A stretch of DNA of 30,045 nt from Clostridiales bacterium (GCA_004556395.1 SFHK01000025.1:1-30045), one strand, 5' to 3'; counted from the stretch's first letter, positions 18,010-25,557 are shown. Notes: generated by a model from the letters alone, not told the origin. Numbers and translations are program-made.

Positions 18010-18264
18010 TCAGCGCCGCCCGAAGCCGTCCATTCCTCTCGGCGGCTGCGCCCGCTTCACGCCCGTTCCGCTGGACGGCCATGCGAACGAGTTCCGCGTC
18101 GCCGGGCACGCGGGTATTCCGTTTGTGTACGCACGCGCGGACGCGCCGAACATTTCCAGCGACACCTGTCTCCCGCGCGTTCAATCGCTACACCATCAGC
18201 GCCGCCCGAAGCCGTCTTTTCCTCTCGGCGGCTGCGTCCGCTTCGCGCCGGTTCCGCTGGACGG
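18010..18264 (-). repeat. duplicated tail of the carboxypeptidase gene
   Basis: The last 69 bp of the D,D-carboxypeptidase gene (18196-18264, including its stop) recur at 18010-18078 with only five differences and no gaps. The offset is 186 bp, an exact multiple of three, so the second copy is in the same frame but lies beyond the stop codon. It would encode the same C-terminal 22 residues with three changes and its own TGA. Similarity also extends about 25 bp past the stop in each copy (compare 17988-18009 with 18174-18195). Confidence 0.85.
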
Positions 18265-19893
18265 ACGCGCGGTTCCTCTGCCCGCCTGCGCGGACGGCTT
18301 TCGCGCCGCCGGCCGCGCGGTCGCGCCTTTGGCAGACGTACCCGCAGATGTTTTTCTTGCCGGTGTACGTGCAGGCGTACCGGACGCGGACGGCCGGGAT
18401 GTGCGGCGCGCTTCCGGATGCTCGCGCAGATATTTCTGTCTGCGCAGGTACTCGCGGCGCTTCTTTTCCAGCATGACCCTGCGTTCACGGTCGCGGCGGC
18501 GATTGCGGCGCACGCGCAGCACAATCAGCGTCACGATGCCCGCCAGCAGCAGCAGATACAGCACCCTTGCGGACGGATTGCGGCGCGGCATCAGCTTAGC
18601 CATCCACGGCGCGTTTTCATCCACCCATTCGTCCAGCAGCTCGTCCATCGTGGGCGGCTCCATCGCCACGCTGCGGGAGGCCACGATTTTGCCCTCCAGC
18701 ACCGCGCCGGACTGCGTCGTATAGCGCGCCACGCCCAGAATGTCGCCCTCGCTGATGGGGGCAACCAGCGGCGCGGTAAACTCAAATTCCAGCCGCTCGG
18801 CCAGCGAATTTGCCAGCTCCTTCTGGAAGTTCACGTCCTCCCAATCCTTTTTGAGGTAGGACTCGCGGTAGTCGTCGGGAATATCCGCGACGTTCATCTT
18901 CAGATAGCCCTTGTTCGCGTCGTCCTTCGCCGCCTTGCTCACCAGGAACGCCAGCTGGCTGTCGTCGCACATCGCGAACATTTCGCGGAACGAAACCTCC
19001 CGATACTGGGCAAAGCCATAGTTGCACAGGCGGATAGTGTCGGTGAACACCTGCGAATACGTGGTGTCGTCCTTGGACGTGTTCAGGCTCACGGAGACCA
19101 GCGTCACGCCGTTCTGCTCCGCCGCGCCCACAAAGCAGCGCCCCGCGGAATTGGTATAGCCGGTCTTTACACCGATGCACGGCGCGTAATACAGCTGCTT
19201 GCCCTCAAACAACAGGTCGTATTTGGAGGTATACACCTTGCCGTCGGGATACAGGCTGCTGACGATCGTATGCTCCTTGCAAGCGACGATCTCGCGGAAC
19301 TCCCGATTCTTCATCGCGTACGCCGTAAGCGTCGCCAAGTCGCGCGCGGTCGTATAGTGGTTGGCGCGCTGGTAGCCGTGCGAGTTCTCATAGTGCGTTC
19401 CCGTCATGCCCAGCTCCTGCGCCTTCTCGTTCATCGCGCGCACAAACGCCGATTCGCTGCCGCTCACCAGCATGGCCACGGCAATGGACGCGTCGTTGCC
19501 GGAAGCGATCATCATGCCATACAGAAGATCGTCAAACAGCATCGTTTCCCCGGCGGAGATGCCCATCTTGCTGGAGCCGGACGGGATTTCGATTCCGGCG
19601 GGAATCGTAATATCCCTGCCCACCAGATCGGATTCCAGCGCCAGAATGCACGTCATGATCTTGGTGGTGCTGGCCGGGTAGCGCCGCTCATCGGCCTTCT
19701 TCTCAAACAGCACGTCTCCCGTGTCTGCGTTGATCAGGATGCAGTTCGTGCCATACAGATGCCCGGGATCCAGCACGTCCGGCGTGCTTCGGTTGTAATC
19801 CGTCGGCTCAACCGCCGAGGCGACCATCGTGAACGCGATCAGCAGCGCGCAAAGCAGCGCCGCCGCAAATTTTCTTCCTCTAAAAAAATGCAA
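18196..19893 (-). CDS. D-alanyl-D-alanine carboxypeptidase (PBP5/DacF family) with basic tail
   Basis: A 565-residue penicillin-binding protein of family S11 that removes the terminal D-Ala of peptidoglycan stem peptides outside the membrane. Order: signal peptide (cleavage near VASA/VEP, about residue 27); catalytic domain with STTK (nucleophile S75, K78), SGN at 131-133 and KTG at 243-245; the C-terminal beta domain; a membrane segment at about 443-461; and a tail of about 100 residues very rich in Arg, Lys, Ala, Pro and Ser, ending DGFGRR. Usual family members end in an amphipathic helix, so the transmembrane segment and tail are unusual. The start is TTG at 19893 with GGGAGG eight bases upstream; no ATG would keep the signal peptide. 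Confidence 0.9.
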   Translation of the reverse strand: MHFFRGRKFAAALLCALLIAFTMVASAVEPTDYNRSTPDVLDPGHLYGTNCILINADTGDVLFEKKADERRYPASTTKIMTCILALESDLVGRDITIPAGIEIPSGSSKMGISAGETMLFDDLLYGMMIASGNDASIAVAMLVSGSESAFVRAMNEKAQELGMTGTHYENSHGYQRANHYTTARDLATLTAYAMKNREFREIVACKEHTIVSSLYPDGKVYTSKYDLLFEGKQLYYAPCIGVKTGYTNSAGRCFVGAAEQNGVTLVSVSLNTSKDDTTYSQVFTDTIRLCNYGFAQYREVSFREMFAMCDDSQLAFLVSKAAKDDANKGYLKMNVADIPDDYRESYLKKDWEDVNFQKELANSLAERLEFEFTAPLVAPISEGDILGVARYTTQSGAVLEGKIVASRSVAMEPPTMDELLDEWVDENAPWMAKLMPRRNPSARVLYLLLLAGIVTLIVLRVRRNRRRDRERRVMLEKKRREYLRRQKYLREHPEARRTSRPSASGTPARTPARKTSAGTSAKGATARPAARKPSAQAGRGTARPSSGTGAKRTQPPRGKDGFGRR

Positions 19894-19966
19894 CGCAGCT
19901 TCCTCCCGGAATCACGGAATTCATTTTCAGCCCTATGGGCGAACCGCCCCAGCTTGAGTGACTATC

Positions 19967-19995
19967 ATTGTACCATGAATTCCGGCTTTTGTACA
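19967..19995 (-). promoter_or_regulatory. promoter of the larger carboxypeptidase gene
   Basis: TGTACA (19990-19995) and TACAAT (19967-19972) on the minus strand, 17 bp apart, with TGG directly before the -10. The layout matches the promoter of the neighbouring carboxypeptidase. Confidence 0.65.
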
Positions 19996-20006
19996 GCGAA
20001 GAAACG

Positions 20007-20867
20007 TTACGTATTCCTATCCCGCTCGCTCAGCTTCTCAAAGCCGTATTCGAACAGTGCCTTCGCGTCCACCCATTTATCCACCTTCGTCGTGCCGCAG
20101 TTCAGCGTCACGGCGATCAGCTCGCGGCCGTCCTTCTGCGCGGAGCCCACATAGCACTGTCCGGCCTTCATCGTGTAGCCCGTCTTGATGCCGCGCGCGT
20201 ACCGGTAGTAATACGCCGACTGGTAATCGGTGATCGGGTACTCATGCCTGATTTCCAGCGCGTCGCGCAGCTCCGTGGGCTGCATCGTGTAGCTGAGCGA
20301 AAACGTGATCTCGCGGAACAGGTCGCTCTCCATTGCGTAACGCGTCAGAATCGCCAGATCGCGCGCCGTGGTGTAGTGCTCGCTGTCGGTATAGCCGTGC
20401 GGATTGGTGAAATGCGTATTCTGCATGCCAAGCTTGTACGCCCAGTCGTTCATCTCGTCCACAAACGCGTCCACGCTTCCGCTCACCAGCTCGGCAATGG
20501 CGTTCGCCGCGTCGTTTCCGCTTTTGAAAATCAGGCCGTACCACAAATCGCGCATCGGCATCTTCTCCCCCGGGTACACCGGCACCACGGAGGAATCCAG
20601 CGGAACCTGCCCCGCCGAGGCGGGCACGGTGACGATTTCGTCCGGGTCGGATTTGCTGATGGCGATCAGCAGCGTCATGATCTTCGTGGTACTCGCCGGC
20701 GAACGGCGCACGTCCGCGGCGCGGCCATACAGAACCTCCCCGGTCGCCGCGTCCATGAGGATGCAGGACTTTGACTTGAGCTGCGTTTCATCCAGCGTCG
20801 CTGCAAGACCCGCGGAACATGTGAGAATCGTGAGAGCCATAAAAAGCGCGAGAATTTTTCTGAACAT
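20007..20867 (-). CDS. short D-alanyl-D-alanine carboxypeptidase (S11 family)
   Basis: A 286-residue second S11 carboxypeptidase. Motifs are intact: STTK (S59, K62), SGN at 116-118, KTG at 228-230. A signal peptide ends near GLAA. The protein ends about 55 residues after KTG, so the C-terminal beta domain and any membrane anchor seen in PBP5 are missing. It may be a free exported enzyme or a short DacB-like type. I place the start at ATG 20867 with GAGGTGG upstream. A GTG at 20876 is possible but would lie inside that ribosome site. It lies just upstream of the larger carboxypeptidase, but each gene has its own promoter. Confidence 0.88.
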   Translation of the reverse strand: MFRKILALFMALTILTCSAGLAATLDETQLKSKSCILMDAATGEVLYGRAADVRRSPASTTKIMTLLIAISKSDPDEIVTVPASAGQVPLDSSVVPVYPGEKMPMRDLWYGLIFKSGNDAANAIAELVSGSVDAFVDEMNDWAYKLGMQNTHFTNPHGYTDSEHYTTARDLAILTRYAMESDLFREITFSLSYTMQPTELRDALEIRHEYPITDYQSAYYYRYARGIKTGYTMKAGQCYVGSAQKDGRELIAVTLNCGTTKVDKWVDAKALFEYGFEKLSERDRNT

Positions 20868-20960
20868 GCTTACCACCTCATATGCATTGACGCACGCCCG
20901 AAGACGTTTGTTTCACGTATATAAATTTTACCTGTATCCTGTTCCGGCCGCTTTATGTTC

Positions 20961-20989
20961 ATCATACCATAAAATTCCAGAAATGTACA
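20961..20989 (-). promoter_or_regulatory. promoter of the short carboxypeptidase gene
   Basis: TGTACA (20984-20989) and TATGAT (20961-20966) on the minus strand with a 17-bp spacer ending in ATGG. The -35 hexamer and the end of the spacer are the same as at the larger carboxypeptidase. The leader would be about 85 nt. Confidence 0.6.
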
Positions 20990-21011
20990 GCTTCGCGCCG
21001 TTCTTATTGAA

Positions 21012-21039
21012 AGAGCGCCCTCCCTGCGGAAGACGCTCT
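21012..21039 (-). terminator. hairpin terminator of the acidic protein gene
   Basis: On the minus strand AGAGCGTCTTCC pairs with GGAGGGCGCTCT (12 pairs, two of them wobbles) around a GCAG loop, 25 bp past the stop codon. The tail is TTCAAT, short of a full T-run. Confidence 0.65.
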
Positions 21040-21063
21040 GAATTGTATGGCTCTGCCTTAAAA

Positions 21064-24036
21064 TTACTGGACGTTCTCGCCCTGCGGCGCTTCGCCGAAC
21101 AGCATCGTGCCGACGGAACCCAAGTGATCGCGGAACCACGCGCAGGAGACGATCTTCTTCTCGTCCAGCACGCGCAGACCGAAGATCAGCACCGCGAGAA
21201 TCAGAATCACAGCTACAACACCCTTGATGAACGACAGCACATTCTGTCCGAAGCCCGGCTCGTCGTCGTCCTCGTCTTCCTCCTCGTAGGTCTCGTAATC
21301 GTCGAAGTCGTCGTCAAAGTCGTCGGACGCTCTGCGATGGCGTGGTCTGGACTCAAACTCGTCGTCGTCATCCTCGTCTTCGTCGTCATCGTCATCGAAG
21401 GCTGCCTTGCGGCTGCGGCGCACGGGTTCCTCGTACTCGTCGTCCTCGTCGTCATCATCGAACGCCGCCTTGCGGCCACGACGCGCGCGCTCTTCGTACT
21501 CGTCGTCGTCATCCTCGTCGTCATCATCGAACGACGCCTTGCGGCCACGGCGCGCGGGCTCTTCGTACTCGTCGTCGTCGTCCTCGTCGTCATCGTCGAA
21601 CGACGCCTTGCGGCCGCGGCGCGCGGGCTCCTCGTACTCGTCGTCATCCTCGTCGTCATCCTCGTCGTCATCGTCGAACGACGCCTTGCGGCCGCGGCGC
21701 GCGGGCTTCTCGTACTCGTCGTCGTCATCGTCGTCATCGAAGGCTGCCTTGCGGCCACGGTGGGAAGGCTTTTCGTCTTCTTCCTCGTCGTCATCGTCAT
21801 CGAACGACGCTTTGCGGCCGCGGCGGGAGGGCTTCTCTTCTTCCTCGTCGTCATCCTCGTCGTCGAATGCCGCCTTACGACCGCGGCGCGCGGGCTCCTC
21901 GTATTCGTCGTCGTCCTCGTCGTCATCATCCGAGGAAGCCTTGCGGCCGCAGCGAGAGGACTTTTCGTCCTCGTCCGCCTTCTTCTTCCGGCGGCCGAAC
22001 AGACCACAGGGCTTCTTTTCCTCTTCCTCGTCGTCCTCGTACTCGTCGTCTTCCTCGTCCTCGTCGTCGAGAATCACGGGCACGTTCGCGGGTTTCTTCG
22101 GCTCTTCGGCAGACTGCGGCTCGGAATCGGTCTCGTCGTCCTCATCGTAATCGTCGTCCTCGTCGTCCGCGCGATTCTTTCTTCCGCGTCCGAACAGACC
22201 GCCAAACAGGCCGCCCTTCTTCGGCTCTTCCTCCGGAAGCTCGTCGCTGAATACGTCCTTATACTCCTCGTCTTCCGGCTCTTCCTCGTCCTTCGGTTCC
22301 TCGGCAGGCACATCGTCATTCCTGCGCACGCGCACCGGCGCAAACAGGCGGGTCGGGTCGTCCGAGCTGGGACGTTCGTCGACCTCCGGTGCTTCCGCCT
22401 TCGCCTTTTCCGCTTCGAGCGCCGCTTCTTCCTCGGCCTTGGCCTTTTCCGCCGCCAGACGCGCCGCTTCGGCTTGCGCCTCCGCTTTGGCCTTTTCCGC
22501 GGCTTCGGCTTCCGCCTTCGCCTTCTCGGCAGCTTCCGCTTCAGCCTTCGCCTTTTCGGCGGCTTCCAGCGCGGCCTGCTGGCGCATGCGCCATTCACGT
22601 CTGGACATCGGCTGACCTTCGTTGTTTTCTATGGTCGAATCGATCTCGATGCTTTCGTTGGCGTTCTTTTCTTCCATCGGAATATCCTCCTCCCGGGCAA
22701 TCGGCAACGGCGCTTCGGTCTTCTGCGCGCTTTCTATCTTCTTCTCGGCGACCGGCTTCTCCGTTTCTGCAAACGGCGCGGGCGCGTCCTGCGCATCCTG
22801 CTCCACCTTGGCCTCGGCTGTCACCGTTTCCCCGGCGGGTTCATCCTCCTGCACGTTATCCGGCTCGTCCGCGTCGTCGACGTCTCCGTTTTCCTCGTCG
22901 GATTCATCGTCCTCCGCGTCCTCGTCCTCTTCGTATTCCTCGTCTTCGTCGTAGTCCTCGTCCGACTCGCCCTTGCGGAAGTTCAGGAAACGCTTGAGCA
23001 TGCCGCCGAAGCTGAAGCGCTCCTTCGGCTCATCCTCTTCTTCGTCCTCGTCCTCTTCCCCATCGTTGGCTTCTTCCCCGTCGTCGTCCGGATCGACCGA
23101 CTCGCTGTCTTCCTCCACAACGTCCGCTTCCGGCTTCTCCTCCGGCTCATACGCCACCTGCGCGCGGCGCGCGACGGGCTCTTCATCCGGAAGATCGACC
23201 GCCGCCTGCGCGGGCTCCTCGGCCGGCTGAGAATCCACTTCTTCCGTATCCTCTGAAGAATCCTCCGACTCCTCGTCGGGCTCGAACACGTTCTCGTCGC
23301 CGCCCTCCAGGTCGTCGTCCCAGTTTTCCTCTTCTTCCTTCTGACGCTTGAAAAGCGAACCGAGACGCTTGAACGCGGGCTGCTTCGCTTCGGCGGCGGG
23401 CGCTTCGTCCGCTTCGCCTTCCGCGTCCTCGTCCGCGGCTTCGCCGTCTTCTTCTCCGGCTTCCTCGTCTTCGTCGTACGCTTCCTCGTCGTCCGCGTCC
23501 TCGTCATCCGCGGCTTCGCCCTTGTGGCCGGCGAGCTTTTCCTTCAGACGCGCGCCCAGACGCAGAACTAGCGCGAACGGGCCTTCTTCCTCTTCTTCCG
23601 TTTCTTCGGCTTCCGGCTCGTCCTCATCGAGGATTTCATCGTCCGTCTCTTCCTCTTCGGAGTCGTAGACCGCCTCGCGTTCTTCTTCCTCCTGCTCCGC
23701 CCTCATAGCGCGGCGCGGCTTCGACGCTTCCTCCGGCTTCTCCACCGCCGCCTGCGCGGCGGCCATGGCGTTTTTCAGACGGCGCTCGCGGCGCGACTCC
23801 ACATCGCCCTCGGCCGCGTCGTCCATCTGCGTCCAGTCGGTGGTTTCCACGGGCGCCGGGCGCGGACGCACGCGCTTTTTCGGCGCGGGCTTTGCCGCGG
23901 GCGCAGCCACGACGGGCGCGGGTCTCTGCGCGGGCGTTCCCATCTTCTGAGCCTGACGGCGCTTTTGCTCGTCGTGCAGCCGCTTGAATTCGTCAAAGCT
24001 CATATCCGTGGACGTTCTCCGGTTTTCTCTTGCCAT
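21064..24036 (-). CDS. very acidic tail-anchored repeat protein, function unknown
   Basis: A 990-residue protein I cannot assign. Layout: basic Pro/Ala-rich N-terminus (1-100); acidic low-complexity spacers through most of the rest; a coiled Ala/Glu/Lys helix at about 478-549; nine Arg/Lys-Asp repeats at 693-898; one membrane segment at about 938-955; and a 35-residue tail. There is no signal peptide, so the long N-terminal part is probably cytoplasmic and the tail outside. Five short basic-hydrophobic islands interrupt the acidic sea: 153-173, 221-233, 340-355, 606-622 and 674-686, several with a GxLF or GxLK core followed by Arg. The start at 24036 has AGAGGCGG upstream; earlier in-frame codons lie inside the leader. 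It has its own promoter, leader and terminator. Confidence 0.8.
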   Translation of the reverse strand: MARENRRTSTDMSFDEFKRLHDEQKRRQAQKMGTPAQRPAPVVAAPAAKPAPKKRVRPRPAPVETTDWTQMDDAAEGDVESRRERRLKNAMAAAQAAVEKPEEASKPRRAMRAEQEEEEREAVYDSEEEETDDEILDEDEPEAEETEEEEEGPFALVLRLGARLKEKLAGHKGEAADDEDADDEEAYDEDEEAGEEDGEAADEDAEGEADEAPAAEAKQPAFKRLGSLFKRQKEEEENWDDDLEGGDENVFEPDEESEDSSEDTEEVDSQPAEEPAQAAVDLPDEEPVARRAQVAYEPEEKPEADVVEEDSESVDPDDDGEEANDGEEDEDEEEDEPKERFSFGGMLKRFLNFRKGESDEDYDEDEEYEEDEDAEDDESDEENGDVDDADEPDNVQEDEPAGETVTAEAKVEQDAQDAPAPFAETEKPVAEKKIESAQKTEAPLPIAREEDIPMEEKNANESIEIDSTIENNEGQPMSRREWRMRQQAALEAAEKAKAEAEAAEKAKAEAEAAEKAKAEAQAEAARLAAEKAKAEEEAALEAEKAKAEAPEVDERPSSDDPTRLFAPVRVRRNDDVPAEEPKDEEEPEDEEYKDVFSDELPEEEPKKGGLFGGLFGRGRKNRADDEDDDYDEDDETDSEPQSAEEPKKPANVPVILDDEDEEDDEYEDDEEEEKKPCGLFGRRKKKADEDEKSSRCGRKASSDDDDEDDDEYEEPARRGRKAAFDDEDDDEEEEKPSRRGRKASFDDDDDEEEDEKPSHRGRKAAFDDDDDDDEYEKPARRGRKASFDDDDEDDDEDDDEYEEPARRGRKASFDDDDEDDDDEYEEPARRGRKASFDDDDEDDDDEYEERARRGRKAAFDDDDEDDEYEEPVRRSRKAAFDDDDDEDEDDDDEFESRPRHRRASDDFDDDFDDYETYEEEDEDDDEPGFGQNVLSFIKGVVAVILILAVLIFGLRVLDEKKIVSCAWFRDHLGSVGTMLFGEAPQGENVQ
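21343..21960 (-). repeat. nine in-frame tandem repeats, Arg/Lys head and Asp/Glu tail
   Basis: Nine units of 21-27 residues, each starting with a basic head of the form ARRGRKASF or ARRGRKAAF and followed by a run of Asp and Glu ending in YEEP or similar. Units 6 and 7 are nearly identical, while the outer units are more diverged. Unit length varies only in the acidic run, as expected from slippage in repeated GAC/GAT codons. Each unit keeps the basic head, so the heads are probably under selection. A tenth, degenerate head follows before the membrane segment. Confidence 0.9.
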
Positions 24037-24055
24037 TTGTAAACCGCCTCTCAAA

Positions 24056-24160
24056 GCGGCACGCACGCGTGCCGCGTCGGAATTCCGGCCCCTTCCAGCC
24101 GGGAAGGGCCGAAAGAAATCGTATACCTGCGCCGGTATTGCGCCAAACGCGAATACCGGC
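24056..24160 (-). promoter_or_regulatory. three-hairpin mRNA leader of the acidic protein gene
   Basis: The roughly 135-nt leader contains three successive inverted repeats: 24131-24160 (nine perfect pairs), 24087-24110 (nine pairs with one bulge) and 24056-24075 (at least eight perfect GC-rich pairs). The last ends about 20 nt before the start codon. The bases next to it can instead form a small pairing (CCGC with GCGG) that would enclose the ribosome site GAGAGG. No known riboswitch or leader family is recognised. Confidence 0.65.
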
Positions 24161-24177
24161 CTCCAGACTGCTCTATC

Positions 24178-24205
24178 ATTATACCATAAAATCACGCCTT
24201 GGCAA
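24178..24205 (-). promoter_or_regulatory. promoter of the acidic protein gene
   Basis: TTGCCA (24200-24205) and TATAAT (24178-24183) on the minus strand with a 16-bp spacer, and TGG before the -10 as an extended element. Confidence 0.75.
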
Positions 24206-24224
24206 GTCCTCAAGAACATAAAAT

Positions 24225-24268
24225 CTAAGAAAATTTGTAAACTCTGTCATACTTCTGTAATTTCTTAG
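24225..24268 (+). promoter_or_regulatory. candidate promoter inside a dyad for the unknown two-gene operon
   Basis: TTGTAA (24235-24240) and TAATTT (24258-24263) are 17 bp apart on the plus strand. Around them an eight-base perfect inverted repeat, CTAAGAAA (24225-24232) and TTTCTTAG (24261-24268), brackets the promoter. This could be an operator, or chance in an AT-rich stretch. Confidence 0.4.
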
Positions 24269-24331
24269 CCGCACCTCCGCCGCCGAACGCGCATATTCTG
24301 CGGTGAAAACACGCTTGGGAGGGACGCATTC

Positions 24332-24541
24332 ATGGGCAATCTTTCGCAGCTGATTCGAACGGCGGACGGGAATCTGTCCGCGCGGAAGCCGCGCGCCGAC
24401 ACGGAAATCTGCCGTCCGGGCACGCGGCCGGTGGTTTCCTTCGCGTCGCGCACGCAAAGGCCGGGCGGCGTGCTGGCGGGCATCATGCGGCGGCACGACA
24501 TGGCCGCCCGCTCCCGCATATCGGACGGGCCGCATACATAG
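24332..24541 (+). CDS. small basic protein of unknown function
   Basis: A 69-residue Arg-rich protein (begins MGNLSQLIRTADG, ends RISDGPHT) with no membrane segment or signal peptide. GGGAGGG lies eight bases before the ATG, and the gene ends 25 bp before the next one, whose ribosome site lies in the gap, so the two form an operon. I recognise no family. The codon content matches neighbouring genes. A short structural or binding role is possible but not shown. Confidence 0.6.
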   Translation: MGNLSQLIRTADGNLSARKPRADTEICRPGTRPVVSFASRTQRPGGVLAGIMRRHDMAARSRISDGPHT

Positions 24542-24566
24542 ACTCAGCGGGAGGGAGGCGAAAGGC

Positions 24567-25460
24567 ATGGCAAATCAGGAATACAGACGTTCACTGATCA
24601 TGCTTCGCGGGCTTGAGAAGGGATACAGCGGGCATGCCCGGCTGGAAAGGCGCGTGCTGAGCGGCACGCTGGACTTCACCGTGGGCGGCAGCCGCTCCGG
24701 CGAGGTGCTGACCGCGGCCATGCTCGGGCCGCGCGGCGGCAAATGGACGGCTCGAACGATGGGAACCCTGCGCGAGGACGGACGCGGCCAGAGGGGCCTT
24801 TTCGCCTCCTTTGACCCGCGTAACCTGGCAGGATTGGATCTGAACGAGGAAACGGCGCTGGTCGTATCGCGCCTTGCGGACGATCGCGTGACCCCCGTAT
24901 TGTACGGCTACATAAACGGCTCTCGTCCAATGGACTGGACGGCGATTCAGCGCGCGCTGGAGGAGGCCTATTCGCTTTCGCCCGCGCAGCCGGAAGCGCA
25001 GAACCAGACGGAAAGCGTTCCCGCTCCGGAAACGCAGGCCGCCCCGCAGACGGAAGAAGCAACCGAACCGGAAAGCGTTTCCGAATCGACGCCCGAAGCC
25101 GCGCCGGAGACGAAGCCGCTCCCGGCGGGCGCGCAGCTCGATCTGGACATCACGAAGCCGTGGCCGTCGGACGTGGAGAGCCTGCGCGTGCTTTTCCTCA
25201 CGCAGCCGCCGTATGAGCCGCTCTCGGTGGACGGCTACGTGTTCGTGCGCGCCGCGATGGCCGAGGAAACCGGCATCGACCACTGCGCCGTCGGCATCCG
25301 CGCGGAAAACGGCGAGGTGACCGGCGTGTGCTACGCGATTCCAATGGTCTACTCCCCCGAGCCGCCGGCCGGGCTTGAGGGCTACCGCTGGATCGGCGAC
25401 CAGAACCGCGGCTGGTGGACGACCTGCGACGACCTGACGGAAAAGAGCTCCGATCCATAA
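24567..25460 (+). CDS. two-domain protein of unknown function
   Basis: A 297-residue soluble protein. The N-terminal domain (about 1-130) starts EYRRSLIMLRGLEKGYSGHARLERR in its first 28 residues and seems a compact alpha/beta unit with FASFDPRNLAGLDLNEETALVVSR. A Pro/Glu/Thr-rich linker follows (about 131-185), then a C-terminal domain (about 190-297) with PPYEPLSVDGYVFVRAAM and a Trp-rich end (GYRWIGDQNRGWWTTCDD). GGGAGGGAGG precedes the ATG. The N-terminal pattern reminds me of uncharacterised proteins of other Clostridia, but I cannot name a family. A small hairpin at 25458-25474 follows the stop without a T-run. Confidence 0.75.
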   Translation: MANQEYRRSLIMLRGLEKGYSGHARLERRVLSGTLDFTVGGSRSGEVLTAAMLGPRGGKWTARTMGTLREDGRGQRGLFASFDPRNLAGLDLNEETALVVSRLADDRVTPVLYGYINGSRPMDWTAIQRALEEAYSLSPAQPEAQNQTESVPAPETQAAPQTEEATEPESVSESTPEAAPETKPLPAGAQLDLDITKPWPSDVESLRVLFLTQPPYEPLSVDGYVFVRAAMAEETGIDHCAVGIRAENGEVTGVCYAIPMVYSPEPPAGLEGYRWIGDQNRGWWTTCDDLTEKSSDP

Positions 25461-25557
25461 ACGCTGGGCGTTTCCAAAATAAAATGCAAGAATCCCTGCA
25501 CGTTTACATTGAGCGCGTATAATATCGCTGCTCAACAAAACGGGAGGGATTCTTCTC

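Noticed and set aside
21343..21960. Regular repeats that could be taken for a CRISPR array
   Set aside because: Units are in frame, of variable length, adjacent without unique spacers, and encode protein repeats.
21407..22150. Long plus-strand frame rich in Ser and Arg, reading SSSSS blocks
   Set aside because: It is the complement of the Asp-codon repeats of the acidic protein. Repeated GAC/GAT codons read as Ser, Arg or Val in the other frames. No ribosome site.
20404..23256. 950-residue plus-strand open frame of Val/Leu/Ile-rich sequence
   Set aside because: It runs across the short carboxypeptidase gene and the acidic gene on the opposite strand and owes its length to GC-rich, repetitive codons. 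No family sequence is visible.
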